Below, one piece after another: positions 14,930-23,026 of a stretch of 23,026 bases of DNA. The notes beneath the pieces are model-generated. The model searched no databases. It saw nothing but the letters and a program-made list of their open reading frames with translations, and was not told where the DNA came from. This DNA is from an uncultured Shinella sp. (GTDB lineage: Bacteria > Pseudomonadota > Alphaproteobacteria > Rhizobiales > Rhizobiaceae): assembly GCF_946479415.1 (NCBI RefSeq), contig NZ_CAMLFY010000071.1, positions 1 through 23,026 of the forward strand, read 5' to 3'. Positions within the stretch are counted from its first letter, which is position 1; every line of letters starts with the position of its first letter. The translations under genes were made by a program, and so were the position numbers.

Positions 14930-15041
14930 GAACCATTCCGGGGAGGAGCAGACGGCGACGCGCGCCATCTCAAGATGATGTCATGGGTAGAGCAATCGCC
15001 GGGAGGGGTCCAGCGCGATATGGCCGGAAAGCGCACAAATG

Positions 15042-15068
15042 AAAAAAGCGAGGGTTATCCCCCCGCTT
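15042..15068 (-). terminator. Intrinsic terminator of the candidate RNA
   Basis: On the minus strand AAGCGGGGG (15068-15060) pairs with CCCTCGCTT (15054-15046). The stem is nine base pairs with one G-U and a five-base loop, and runs straight into a U-tract (15047-15042). This is among the best terminators in the window. It points away from the alpha-2-macroglobulin gene with no protein gene immediately upstream. Confidence 0.8.
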
Positions 15069-15222
15069 CCTCATCCCGGCATGGCCGGGGAAGTGTTTCG
15101 CGCTGCGCCAGTACATCCGTGGTCACTGCGGTTCGAAACACGACTTTCGTGTCTGACGAGGTTTCTACCGACCCGCTGTTACAGGGGTATGACAGAAACC
15201 GTCCGTCGATGAGATGAAGTCT
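15042..15222 (-). ncRNA. Candidate structured small RNA or attenuating leader, about 180 nt (unrecognised)
   Basis: No coding signal is visible here, but the minus strand has a complete transcription unit: promoter, about 180 nt of folded RNA, terminator. Hairpin 1 pairs GGTTTCT (15160-15166) with AGAAACC (15194-15200), with an inner ACCC/GGGT and CTG/CAG stem. Hairpin 2 pairs ACACGA (15138-15143) with TCGTGT (15147-15152). Hairpin 3 pairs CCCGGC (15075-15080) with GCCGGG (15084-15089). An alternative stem pairs CGAAACAC (15134-15141) with GTGTTTCG (15093-15100). It shares bases with hairpin 2, so the two cannot coexist. I do not recognise it as 6S, tmRNA, RNase P, AbcR or the suhB/alpha-r14 family. 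It could be a free sRNA or a leader controlling the AEC gene 112 bases downstream. Confidence 0.5.
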
Positions 15223-15228
15223 GCCCCG

Positions 15229-15257
15229 ATATGGTTAACAAAAGGTTAATGCGCAAG
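15229..15257 (-). promoter_or_regulatory. Promoter with CtrA-type box in the spacer
   Basis: CTTGCG (15252-15257) and CCATAT (15229-15234) on the minus strand are 17 bases apart. This is the same architecture as the rimP and SRP RNA promoters here. The spacer contains TTAA-N7-TTAAC (15249 down to 15234), the consensus for the cell-cycle regulator CtrA, and also reads TTAACCAT. A regulator bound between -35 and -10 would be expected to block polymerase. CtrA control is inferred. Confidence 0.6.
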
Positions 15258-15433
15258 ACCGGTGAAAAAATTCGCAATTCCAGCGATTGAACCGACGCCG
15301 TCAAACGTCTTTCCCCTGGTTCCATGCGCCATGCCCTTTCCATCCCTCACGGCTCCCTGTCTTTCGATTGACAAGCCGGCTCCGGGTTCGGACAGTGGCG
15401 GCGGCAACGAGACGGCAGCGGTAGGAGGACTTT
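15258..15433. other. Non-coding region upstream of the alpha-2-macroglobulin gene
   Basis: No gene or RNA was recognised here. ATTGAC at 15367-15372 with a 17-base spacer to GGACAG (15390-15395) is a weak candidate promoter for the downstream operon. The stretch just before the start has a strong ribosome-binding site (AGGAGG). Confidence 0.4.
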
Positions 15434-18400
15434 ATGTCTAAACGCGCATTCCTGGGTTTCTCGGCACTTCTTCTTTCCGTCATCGCCTCACCACCCCTGC
15501 CGGCCCAGGCCGAAGAGGCCCGCTCCGTCGTCACGACCGAGAACAGCGACTATTTCGGCTTCGACCTGCGCACCGTGCAGGACGTGACGCTCGACCAGTG
15601 CAAGAGCGATTGCATCGACGACCTCTCCTGCCGCGCCTTCACCTATAATCCCAAGGTGAAGTGGTGCTTCCTGAAGAGCGACTTCAACCAGCTCAACCAT
15701 TTCCAGGGCGCGATCGCCGGCAAGATCCTGAAAGCCGACACGGCCGCCGATATCGGCGCGGCACCGGCCATGCCCTTCATCAGCGAATACATGCTGACCG
15801 ACGCGCGCTCGTTCCGCGATAATCTCGCACTCGCCGCCGATCAGGCCGGCCAGGGTGCGGAAAGCCTTGCCTCGCTCGGCCGCATCGAGACGGCGTCGAG
15901 CCGCTTCGACCAGGCGCTCGCCGCCTATAAGGGTGCGCTGTCGCTCGCGCCGGACGATTACTTCCTCTGGATCGAGACGGCCGAGTCGATGGGCCGCGCC
16001 TATAACAACAGCTATCTCGCCGGCCAGGGCGCGCTTGCCGCGATCAACGCCTACCAGCTGTCGCGCACCACCGAGACGCGGGCGCGGGCGCTCGCCGTGC
16101 TCGGCGATACGCTCGACAAGTCGAGCAACTACCGCGCCGGCATCAATGCCTATAAGGCGAGCCTCGACCTGAAGGACGACGTCGCCGTCCGCTCGGCCTA
16201 TCTCGGCCTGCGTGCGCGCCAGGGCTTCCGCATCGTCAACCACACGATCGATTCCGACAGCGCGACACCGCGCGCCTGCGTGGAATTCTCCGAGCCGCTG
16301 GTGAAGTCCGGCGCCGACTACGCCTCCTTCGTCACGCTCGATGGCGCGGCACCCAAGGCCATCGAAGCCAAGGATCGCCAGATCTGCGTCGAAGGCCTGA
16401 CCCACGGCCAGCGCTACAAGATCACCTTCCGCGCCGGCCTGCCGTCTTCCGTCGACGAGCCGCTGGCCGCCGCCTCGGACCTCGATATCTACGTGCAGGA
16501 CCGCGCCGCCATGGTGCGTTTCACCGGTGACGGCTTCGTGCTGCCCGGCAGCGTTCGCCGCGGCATCCCGATCGTTTCCGTCAACACCGACAGCGCCGAC
16601 CTGAAACTCTACCGCGTCGGCGACCGCGCCATCGCGGGCCTCCTCAACGAAAGCCGCTTCCTCACCCAGCTCGACGGCTATTCCGCCAGCCGCATCGAAA
16701 GCGAAAACGGCGAACTGGTCTGGGAAGGCAAGATCGAGATTTCGCCGGAGCTGAACAAGGACGTCGTTACCAGCTTCCCGGTCGACGAGGCCCTGCCTGA
16801 GCGCAAACCCGGCGTCTATGTGCTGACCGCCGCCGCCTCCAATGGCCGCAGCAACGAGTGGGACACCAAAGCGACGCAATGGTTCGTCGTCTCGGATGTC
16901 GGCCTCACCACCTATGCCGGCACTGACGGTCTCAACGTCTTCGCCCGCTCGCTCGACACAGCCGGCCCGCTTGACGGCGTCGAGCTGCAGCTGATCGCCA
17001 AGAACAACGAGATCCTCGGCACGGCGACCACCGATGCGGACGGCCGCGCGACCTTTACCGCCGGCCTGATGCGCGGCACCGCCGCCAACACGCCCGCCGT
17101 CATCCTGGCCAAGAAGGGCGAAGGCGATTTCGTCTTCCTCGACATGACGCGCGCCGGCTTCGATCTGTCCGACCGCGGCGTGACCGGCCGCCCGGCACCG
17201 GGCGCCATCGACGTTTTGGCCTGGACCGAACGCGGCATCTACCGCGCCGGCGAGACGGTGCATGCCTCAGCCCTTGCCCGCGACATCGAGGCGAATGCCG
17301 TCGAAAAACTGCCGCTGACCTTCGTCTTCAACCGGCCCGACGGCGTGGAAGACCGCCGCATGGTCTCGGATGGGGCGGCGCTTGGCGGCCATACGATCGA
17401 TCTGCCGCTGCAGGACAACAGCATGCGCGGCACCTGGACCATGCAGGTCTATACCGACCCGAAGGGCACAGCGATTGCCGAAAAGACCTTCCTCGTCGAC
17501 GACTTCGTGCCCGATCGCATCGAATTCGACATGACGAGCGAGGCCAAGGAGGTCGAGGCCGGCGTTGCCGCGCCCGTCTCCGTCGAAGGCCGCTATCTCT
17601 ATGGCGCGCCGGGTGCGGGCCTCGAAATCGAGGGCGACGTCGCGCTGAAGCCGACCCATCAGGATCCCGCCTATCCGGACTATGTCTTCGGTCTCGCCGA
17701 TGAAGAGGCGATCGAGGAAAGCCGCATTCCGCTCGAAGGCCTCGACGTGCTCGACGAGGACGGCAAGGCGACCTTCGACATCAATGTCGTCGATCTGCCT
17801 GCTACCACCCAGCGCCTGGAAGCGCTCGTGACGCTGCGCATGATGGAGGCCGGCGGCCGCGCCGTCGAACGCAGCCTCACTTTGCCCGTCAAATCCGAAG
17901 GCGCGATGATCGGCGTGAAGCCCGAGTTCAAGGGCGACCTCTCGGAAAACACCGTTGCCAACTTCAACGTCATCACCGTCGGTGCCGATGGCAAGAAGCA
18001 GGCGATGCAGGGCCTGCCCTGGAAGCTCCTCGCCGTCGAGCGAAACTACCAATGGTATCGCGAGGGCAGCTCGTGGCGCTATGAGCCGGTGCTCTCCACC
18101 TCGCAGGTCGCCAACGGCACGCTCGACGTAACCGCTGACGGCGGCAAGATTTCCGTGCCCGTGACCTGGGGCCGCTACCGCCTCGAAGTGGAAAGCCCGG
18201 AGCCGGAGGGTCCGGCGACCAGCGTTGAATTCGACGCCGGCTGGTATGTCGCCGCAAGCTCGACGGAAACGCCCGACGCGCTGGAAATCTCGCTCGACAA
18301 GGAAAGCTATGCGGTCGGCGATACGGCCAAGCTGAAAGTCTCGCCGCGCCATGCCGGCCAGGTTCTCGTCACCATCGGTTCCGAAAGCCTGATCGCCACC

Positions 18401-20890
18401 CAGACAGCGGCCATCGGCGCCGAGGGCGGCGAGATCGATATCCCCGTCACCAAGGAATGGGGGCCTGGCTCCTATGTGACCGCGACGCTCTTCCGCCCCG
18501 GCTCCGACCAGGAAAGCCGCATGCCGATGCGCGCCATCGGCATCACCTGGCTGAAGGTCGATCCGGCGGATCGCAAGCTGAACCTCTCGCTCGACCTGCC
18601 GGAAAAGACCCTGCCGCGCCAGCCGCTCGACATTTCGCTGAAGGTTGCCGGCGCCGGTATTGGCGAAGAGGCCTACGTCACGGTTGCCACCGTCGATATC
18701 GGCATCCTCAACCTCACCCGCTATGAAGCGCCCGATCCGGCCACCTGGTACTTCGGCCAGCGCCGCCTCGGCATGGAAATCCGCGATCTCTATGGCCGCC
18801 TGATCGACGGTTCGCTCGGCACGACCGGGCGGCTGCGCACCGGTGGCGACGGCGGCGAAGGTGCCCTTCAGGGCGATCCGCCGAAGGAAAAGCTCGTCGC
18901 CTTCTTCGCCGGCCCCGTGAAGCTCGATGCCGAGGGCAATGCCAAGGTCAGCTTCGACATCCCGCAGTTCAACGGCACCGCCCGCGTCATGGCCGTGGCC
19001 TGGACGAAGACCGGTGTCGGCAGCGCCTCGAAGGACGTCGTCATCCGCGATCCCGTCGTCGTGACCGCAAGCCTGCCGAAGTTCCTCGCCCCCGGAGACC
19101 GCTCGGACCTGCGCCTCGACATCGCCAACACGGATGCGCCGGCGGGTGACTACACGCTGGAGATCACCCACAATGCTTCCGTGATGGTGGAGCAGACGGG
19201 CGCTAGCCAGACGGTGAAGCTCGAAGCCGGTGGCAAGACCGCGCTGACCCTGCCGCTGATCGGCGGCGAGATCGGCGATGGCCTGATCACGCTCAAACTC
19301 TCCAACGGCAACGGCATGTCGCTGGAACAGGCGCTCAACGTGCCGGTGCGCCCGGCCGCCATGCCGATCACCACGCGCCGGCCGCTCGAAATCGCTGCAA
19401 ACGGCAGCCTGACGATCGACGACCAGCTGCTCGCCGACAGCCAGATTGCCGGCGCCTCCGTCAGCCTCAGCGTGTCGCGGGCCGCCGCCTTCGACATCCC
19501 CGCTTTGCTGATGGCGCTCGATCGCTACCCCTATGGCTGCACCGAGCAGACCTCGAGCCGCGCGCTTCCGCTGCTTTACCTCAGCGAGCTTTCCAAGCAG
19601 TCCGGCCTGCCGGAAGACACGGAAACGCAAAAGCGCGTGCAGGATGCCATCTACCGCGTGCTGGCCAACCAGTCGTCCTCGGGCAGCTTCGGCCTGTGGT
19701 CGCCGGGTTATGGCGATCTGTGGCTCGATGCTTTCGTCACCGACTTCCTGACCCGCGCCCGCGAACAGAAGTTCGACGTGCCGGAACAGGCGATGCTGCA
19801 GGGGCTTTCGAACCTGCAGAATTCCATCTCCTATGACGTCAACGTCTCCACCCAGGGCAACGAGATCGCCTATGCGCTCTATGTACTCGCCCGCAACCGC
19901 AAGGCCGCGATCAGCGACCTGCGCTACTATGCCGACACGAAACTGTCGGAATTCTCCTCGCCGCTCGCCCGTGCGCATCTTGCCGCGGCGCTGGGCCTCT
20001 ATGGCGATGCCCAGCGCGCGACGACCATCTTCGAAAATGCGCTCGGCCTCTCGCGCGACAGCGTCATGACCGCCAGCCTCGCGCGCACCGACTACGGTTC
20101 TTCGCTGCGTGACGGTGCCGCGATCCTGGCGCTCGCCGCCGAGGCACGGCCGGTTCCGGGCATCATTCCGGAGCTTTCCAAGCTCGTTGCCAAGCAATGG
20201 GAGAACAAGCGCTGGACCAGCACGCAGGAACAGACCTGGATGCTGCTCGCCGCCCGCTCCGTGAAGGATGCCGACAAGGACCTGAAGCTTGAAATCAACG
20301 GTGCGGCCCGCGACGGCGGCTATGCCGCACAGATGACGGGCAAGTCCCTGCTGGAAAACCCGCTGACCATCGCCAACCGCACCAGCGAGCCGGTGTCCGC
20401 CGTGCTCACCACGGTCGCGGCCCCCATCGATCCGCTGCCGGCCGGCGGTGACGGCTTTGCCATCGAGCGCACCTACTACACGCTCGACGGCGAGGAGGCG
20501 AATGTCACCGAGGCGCAGCAGAACGAGCGCTACGTCGTGGTGCTGAAGGTGACGGAGCACAACAACTGGGCCTCGCGCATCATCATCACGGATCTCCTGC
20601 CCGCCGGCTTCGAAATCGACAATCCGAGCCTCGTCGATAGCGCGAAGCTCACCAATTTCGACTGGCTCGGCGAGACGGAAGCCGCGCATACGGAGTTCCG
20701 CTACGACCGCTTCGTCGCGGCCTTCAACCGCAGCGAAGGCGACAACCGCGATGTGACACTCGCCTATGTCGTGCGCGCCGTAACTCCGGGCACCTATGAC
20801 CTGCCGGCCGCCCAGGTGGAGGACATGTATCGTCCGCAATACTCCGCCCGTACGGCGACCGGCCGCATGCAGGTCGTCAAGGCCGAGTAA
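15434..20890 (+). CDS. Bacterial alpha-2-macroglobulin with N-terminal PAN/Apple domain and thioester
   Basis: A 1818-residue periplasmic protein of the bacterial alpha-2-macroglobulin family (E. coli YfhM relative), thought to trap attacking proteases through a reactive thioester. A signal peptide ends near AQA-26. No lipobox Cys follows, so it should be soluble, not a lipoprotein like YfhM. A PAN/Apple-like domain (about 35-98) has C56, C60, C66 and C78. A TPR-like helical part (about 137-255) follows. Then come macroglobulin domains, including the MG2 strand VLAWTERGIYRAGETVHASA (from about 593), the bait-region neighbourhood (about 950-1090) and the A2M core (about 1150-1245). The thioester motif is YPYGCTEQ (C1369-Q1372) in the helical TED (to about 1620), followed by a C-terminal MG10-like domain (about 1695-1810). 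ATG is preceded by AGGAGG. It is 12 bases from pbpC, its usual partner. Confidence 0.95.
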   Translation: MSKRAFLGFSALLLSVIASPPLPAQAEEARSVVTTENSDYFGFDLRTVQDVTLDQCKSDCIDDLSCRAFTYNPKVKWCFLKSDFNQLNHFQGAIAGKILKADTAADIGAAPAMPFISEYMLTDARSFRDNLALAADQAGQGAESLASLGRIETASSRFDQALAAYKGALSLAPDDYFLWIETAESMGRAYNNSYLAGQGALAAINAYQLSRTTETRARALAVLGDTLDKSSNYRAGINAYKASLDLKDDVAVRSAYLGLRARQGFRIVNHTIDSDSATPRACVEFSEPLVKSGADYASFVTLDGAAPKAIEAKDRQICVEGLTHGQRYKITFRAGLPSSVDEPLAAASDLDIYVQDRAAMVRFTGDGFVLPGSVRRGIPIVSVNTDSADLKLYRVGDRAIAGLLNESRFLTQLDGYSASRIESENGELVWEGKIEISPELNKDVVTSFPVDEALPERKPGVYVLTAAASNGRSNEWDTKATQWFVVSDVGLTTYAGTDGLNVFARSLDTAGPLDGVELQLIAKNNEILGTATTDADGRATFTAGLMRGTAANTPAVILAKKGEGDFVFLDMTRAGFDLSDRGVTGRPAPGAIDVLAWTERGIYRAGETVHASALARDIEANAVEKLPLTFVFNRPDGVEDRRMVSDGAALGGHTIDLPLQDNSMRGTWTMQVYTDPKGTAIAEKTFLVDDFVPDRIEFDMTSEAKEVEAGVAAPVSVEGRYLYGAPGAGLEIEGDVALKPTHQDPAYPDYVFGLADEEAIEESRIPLEGLDVLDEDGKATFDINVVDLPATTQRLEALVTLRMMEAGGRAVERSLTLPVKSEGAMIGVKPEFKGDLSENTVANFNVITVGADGKKQAMQGLPWKLLAVERNYQWYREGSSWRYEPVLSTSQVANGTLDVTADGGKISVPVTWGRYRLEVESPEPEGPATSVEFDAGWYVAASSTETPDALEISLDKESYAVGDTAKLKVSPRHAGQVLVTIGSESLIATQTAAIGAEGGEIDIPVTKEWGPGSYVTATLFRPGSDQESRMPMRAIGITWLKVDPADRKLNLSLDLPEKTLPRQPLDISLKVAGAGIGEEAYVTVATVDIGILNLTRYEAPDPATWYFGQRRLGMEIRDLYGRLIDGSLGTTGRLRTGGDGGEGALQGDPPKEKLVAFFAGPVKLDAEGNAKVSFDIPQFNGTARVMAVAWTKTGVGSASKDVVIRDPVVVTASLPKFLAPGDRSDLRLDIANTDAPAGDYTLEITHNASVMVEQTGASQTVKLEAGGKTALTLPLIGGEIGDGLITLKLSNGNGMSLEQALNVPVRPAAMPITTRRPLEIAANGSLTIDDQLLADSQIAGASVSLSVSRAAAFDIPALLMALDRYPYGCTEQTSSRALPLLYLSELSKQSGLPEDTETQKRVQDAIYRVLANQSSSGSFGLWSPGYGDLWLDAFVTDFLTRAREQKFDVPEQAMLQGLSNLQNSISYDVNVSTQGNEIAYALYVLARNRKAAISDLRYYADTKLSEFSSPLARAHLAAALGLYGDAQRATTIFENALGLSRDSVMTASLARTDYGSSLRDGAAILALAAEARPVPGIIPELSKLVAKQWENKRWTSTQEQTWMLLAARSVKDADKDLKLEINGAARDGGYAAQMTGKSLLENPLTIANRTSEPVSAVLTTVAAPIDPLPAGGDGFAIERTYYTLDGEEANVTEAQQNERYVVVLKVTEHNNWASRIIITDLLPAGFEIDNPSLVDSAKLTNFDWLGETEAAHTEFRYDRFVAAFNRSEGDNRDVTLAYVVRAVTPGTYDLPAAQVEDMYRPQYSARTATGRMQVVKAE

Positions 20891-20902
20891 GGGGTTCTGA
20901 CG

Positions 20903-22987
20903 ATGGCGCTGTGGCGCAAACTTCTGATTGGGTCCGTCAGCGGGGCGGCAGCGATTGCCGCCCTCGCCTTCGGGCTCGATTACGCTGACCGTGCCTTTCC
21001 GCCGCCGATCGCGGTGGCGGAAACCGTCTCCAAGGAAGTGCTCGACCGCGACGGCCGCCTGCTGCGCGCCTTCGCAACACCAGAGGGACACTGGCGGCTG
21101 AAGACCACCGCCGCCGATGTCGATCCGCAATTCCTGCGCATGCTGGTGGCCTATGAGGATCGGCGCTTCAACGAGCACGGCGGCATCGACCCCTGGGCGC
21201 TGCTGCGTGCCGCCGGCCAGTTCGTCGGCAATGGCCGTATCGTTTCGGGTGCGTCCACGCTCTCCATGCAGGTCGCCCGGCTGATCGAGCCACGCGAAAA
21301 CCGTTCGTTACAGGCGAAGCTGCGCCAGATGGCCCGCGCCATCCAGCTGGAACGCCGGCTTTCCAAGGCGGAAATCCTCGATCTCTACCTGACGCTCGCC
21401 CCCTATGGCGGCAATCTGGAGGGCGTGCGCGCCGCAAGCCTCGCCTGGTTCGGCAAGGAGCCGAAGCGGCTTTCGGTGGCGGAAGCCGCCCTGCTCGTCG
21501 CCCTGCCACAGCTGCCGGAAAGACGCCGGCCCGACCGCCATCGCGCCGTTGCGGAAAAGGCGCGCGAGCGCGTGCTGACCCGCCTCGCCGTCTCTGACGT
21601 CATCGGCGAAGGCGAGGCCGAACGCGCCAGCCTCGAAGCCGTGCCGGACCGCCGCCGTCAGCTTCCCTCCTATGCCGCGCATCTTTCGGAACTGGCGCTG
21701 CGTAAGGATCCGAGGGCGATCAAGCACGAGACCTCGCTCGACCGCACGGTGCAGGACGGCCTGGAGACCGTCGCCCGCGAGGCGGCCGAACGGCTCGGTC
21801 CGAAAATCTCCATCGCCATGGTGATGGCCGATGCCCGTACCGGCGAAATTCTTGGCGAGGTCGGCTCGGCCGACTATTTCGACGGCAGCCGTGCCGGCTG
21901 GATCGACATGACGCGCATCCGCCGCTCGCCCGGCTCGGCGCTGAAGCCGTTCATCTACGGCCTCGCCTTCGAAGAGGGCCTCGTCGCGCAGGAAACCATC
22001 GTCGAGGATCGCCCCGCCGATTTCTCCGGCTACCGCCCGCGCAATTTCGACATGACCTATCAGGGCGATATCAGCGTGCGCAAGGCGCTGCAATTGTCGC
22101 TCAATGTGCCCGCCGTGCGCCTGCTCGAAGCCGTTGGCCCGACGCGCATGATGGTGCGCTTCCGCCGCGCCGAGGTTCGCCCCGAACTGCCGCCGGGCGA
22201 GACGCCGGGCCTTGCCATCGGCCTCGGTGGCCTCGGTATTACGCTGCGCGACCTCACCCAGCTCTACGCGGCGCTCGCCAATCGCGGCATGCCGGTACAG
22301 CTCGGCGACGGCATCACGGGCGATGCCAAGGTGATCGTTGGCGACCCGCTGCTCGATCCCGTCGCCGTCTGGCAGGTTTCCGACGTCCTCTCGGGCGTCA
22401 CCCCGCCGACCGGCAGCCGCCGCCTCGGCATCGCCTACAAGACCGGCACAAGCTACGGCTACCGCGATGCCTGGTCAGTCGGCTATGACGGCCGCCATGT
22501 ACTCGGCGTCTGGGTCGGCCGGGCCGACAACGGCGCCGTGCCCGGCCTGACCGGCTATGGCGCTGCAGCGCCCATCCTCTTCGAAGCCTTTTCGCGCTCC
22601 GGCATTGCCATCACCGCCCTGCCCCGCGCCCCTGCAGGCGCTCTGCGCATCGCGCAATCCGAACTGCCGGCAAGCCTGCGCCGCTTCTCAACCACGGCAA
22701 ACGGTCTGGTCACGGTGGTGGCGCGGGAACCGGCGCCGCAGATCATCTATCCGCCTGAAGGTGCGCATGTCGAACTCGGCGCCACCACGGGCGCCGAGAT
22801 TTCGCCCCTCGTCCTGAAACTCCAGGGAGGACGGGCGCCCTTCCGCTGGCTAGCCAACGGCAAGGTGCTGCCGGACGCCGCGCGCCGGCGTACGACGCAG
22901 TGGATGCCGGAAGGTGCCGGTTTCTCGACGCTGACGGTGATCGATGCGGCCGGGCGGGCCGCGAGTGTGCGGGTGTTTATCGAGTAA
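20903..22987 (+). CDS. pbpC: Penicillin-binding protein 1C (bifunctional glycosyltransferase/transpeptidase)
   Basis: An inner-membrane peptidoglycan synthase, 694 residues. One N-terminal anchor (about 6-26) precedes a GT51 glycosyltransferase domain (about 45-230). That domain has the catalytic Glu E85 in YEDRRFNEHGGID and the STLSMQVARL motif. The penicillin-binding transpeptidase domain (about 290-570) has the nucleophile S345 in SALK (345-348), SLN in LQLSLNVPAVR and KTGT (513-516). The C-terminal BiPBP_C domain (about 605-694) is typical of PBP1C. All catalytic motifs are intact. ATG 20903 has AAGGGG upstream and begins 12 bases after the alpha-2-macroglobulin stop. The two genes form an operon, consistent with the idea that PBP1C repairs the wall where the protease trap acts. 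No terminator is seen before the window ends. Confidence 0.97.
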   Translation: MALWRKLLIGSVSGAAAIAALAFGLDYADRAFPPPIAVAETVSKEVLDRDGRLLRAFATPEGHWRLKTTAADVDPQFLRMLVAYEDRRFNEHGGIDPWALLRAAGQFVGNGRIVSGASTLSMQVARLIEPRENRSLQAKLRQMARAIQLERRLSKAEILDLYLTLAPYGGNLEGVRAASLAWFGKEPKRLSVAEAALLVALPQLPERRRPDRHRAVAEKARERVLTRLAVSDVIGEGEAERASLEAVPDRRRQLPSYAAHLSELALRKDPRAIKHETSLDRTVQDGLETVAREAAERLGPKISIAMVMADARTGEILGEVGSADYFDGSRAGWIDMTRIRRSPGSALKPFIYGLAFEEGLVAQETIVEDRPADFSGYRPRNFDMTYQGDISVRKALQLSLNVPAVRLLEAVGPTRMMVRFRRAEVRPELPPGETPGLAIGLGGLGITLRDLTQLYAALANRGMPVQLGDGITGDAKVIVGDPLLDPVAVWQVSDVLSGVTPPTGSRRLGIAYKTGTSYGYRDAWSVGYDGRHVLGVWVGRADNGAVPGLTGYGAAAPILFEAFSRSGIAITALPRAPAGALRIAQSELPASLRRFSTTANGLVTVVAREPAPQIIYPPEGAHVELGATTGAEISPLVLKLQGGRAPFRWLANGKVLPDAARRRTTQWMPEGAGFSTLTVIDAAGRAASVRVFIE

Positions 22988-22995
22988 CGCGGAGG

Positions 22996-23026
22996 CTGCC
23001 CCTCATCCGGCCAGCCGGCCACCTTC
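22996..23026. repeat. Start of a rhizobial palindromic repeat, cut by the window edge
   Basis: TGCCCCTCATCCGG followed by CCAGCCGGCCACCTTC matches, from memory, the beginning of the CCCTCATCCG-CTGCCGG-CACCTTCTCCCC repeats common between genes in Rhizobiaceae. CCGG-CCAG-CCGG forms its first palindrome. Only the left end is visible. Confidence 0.5.

Noticed and set aside
14066..15217. 383-codon open frame on the plus strand across the AEC gene and the RNA region
   Set aside because: Antisense to the permease, with a His/Asp/Arg-rich product. The part over 15042-15222 is better explained by the RNA structures.
15301..15534. 77-codon minus-strand frame as a possible leader gene for the candidate RNA
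   Set aside because: No ribosome-binding site and no homology recognised; it overlaps the alpha-2-macroglobulin start and composition is random-like.
15488..17263. 591-codon open frame on the minus strand
   Set aside because: Antisense to the PAN/TPR part of the alpha-2-macroglobulin; composition is typical of a codon-bias shadow.
17267..21178. 1303-codon open frame on the minus strand
   Set aside because: It lies antisense to the alpha-2-macroglobulin gene. GC-rich codon bias opens the opposite frame; its protein is His/Arg/Gly-rich with no family resemblance, while the plus strand has clear domains.
1..23026. A new defence, mobile or biosynthetic system
   Set aside because: All protein genes belong to familiar housekeeping, envelope or transport families in conserved rhizobial order. 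No integrase, transposase, toxin-antitoxin pair or composition break was found.

Overview
The window looks like ordinary chromosome of an alphaproteobacterium in the Rhizobiaceae (Rhizobium/Agrobacterium/Ensifer/Shinella type). The evidence is high GC, the paired gene blocks rimP-nusA, ffs-dnaX-ybaB and cycM/kdsB-pheA, rhizobial mosaic repeats with CTCCCCC-ACAA-GGGGG palindromes, and several promoters of the rhizobial housekeeping form CTTGxx-N17-CxATAT. I see no prophage, insertion sequence, CRISPR array, defence island, tRNA or 16S/23S/5S rRNA gene.

Layout. Positions 1-1810 hold the start of the rimP-nusA operon on the minus strand: promoter, a leader with an intrinsic-terminator hairpin, rimP, and a nusA that runs off the left edge. 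Positions 1820-1942 are a RIME-type repeat. Positions 2035-3663 encode an MFS_3 exporter on the plus strand. Positions 3736-5609 (minus) encode recR followed by an MltB-type lytic transglycosylase. A divergent MOSC gene (plus) then meets lysE tail to tail. Positions 6277-9346 form a minus-strand block: SRP RNA gene, dnaX, ybaB, lysE. Positions 9424-10808 (plus) are a HIT-family gene overlapping nudC by ATGA. Positions 10854-12816 (minus) are kdsB, pheA and a small two-helix membrane protein. A divergent membrane-anchored cytochrome c (12969-13727) ends at a clear terminator. After a palindromic repeat come an AEC-family permease (minus) and then, on the plus strand, an operon of a giant bacterial alpha-2-macroglobulin and its partner penicillin-binding protein 1C. 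The right edge enters another repeat.

Themes. Most genes are housekeeping: transcription and ribosome maturation (nusA, rimP), replication and repair (dnaX, ybaB, recR), protein targeting (SRP RNA), cell-envelope upkeep (transglycosylase, kdsB, alpha-2-macroglobulin/PBP1C), Phe synthesis (pheA), respiration (cycM) and nucleotide sanitation (HIT, nudC).

The most interesting signal is not a protein. The 504-base gap between the AEC permease and the alpha-2-macroglobulin appears to hold an unannotated, highly structured RNA of about 180 nt on the minus strand (about 15222 to 15042). It has a good promoter, a strong intrinsic terminator and mutually exclusive stems. A CtrA-type box (TTAA-N7-TTAAC) sits exactly in the spacer between -35 and -10. 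It is either a CtrA-controlled small RNA or an attenuating leader of the permease. The rimP leader is a second RNA element worth testing, as a possible NusA-responsive attenuator.
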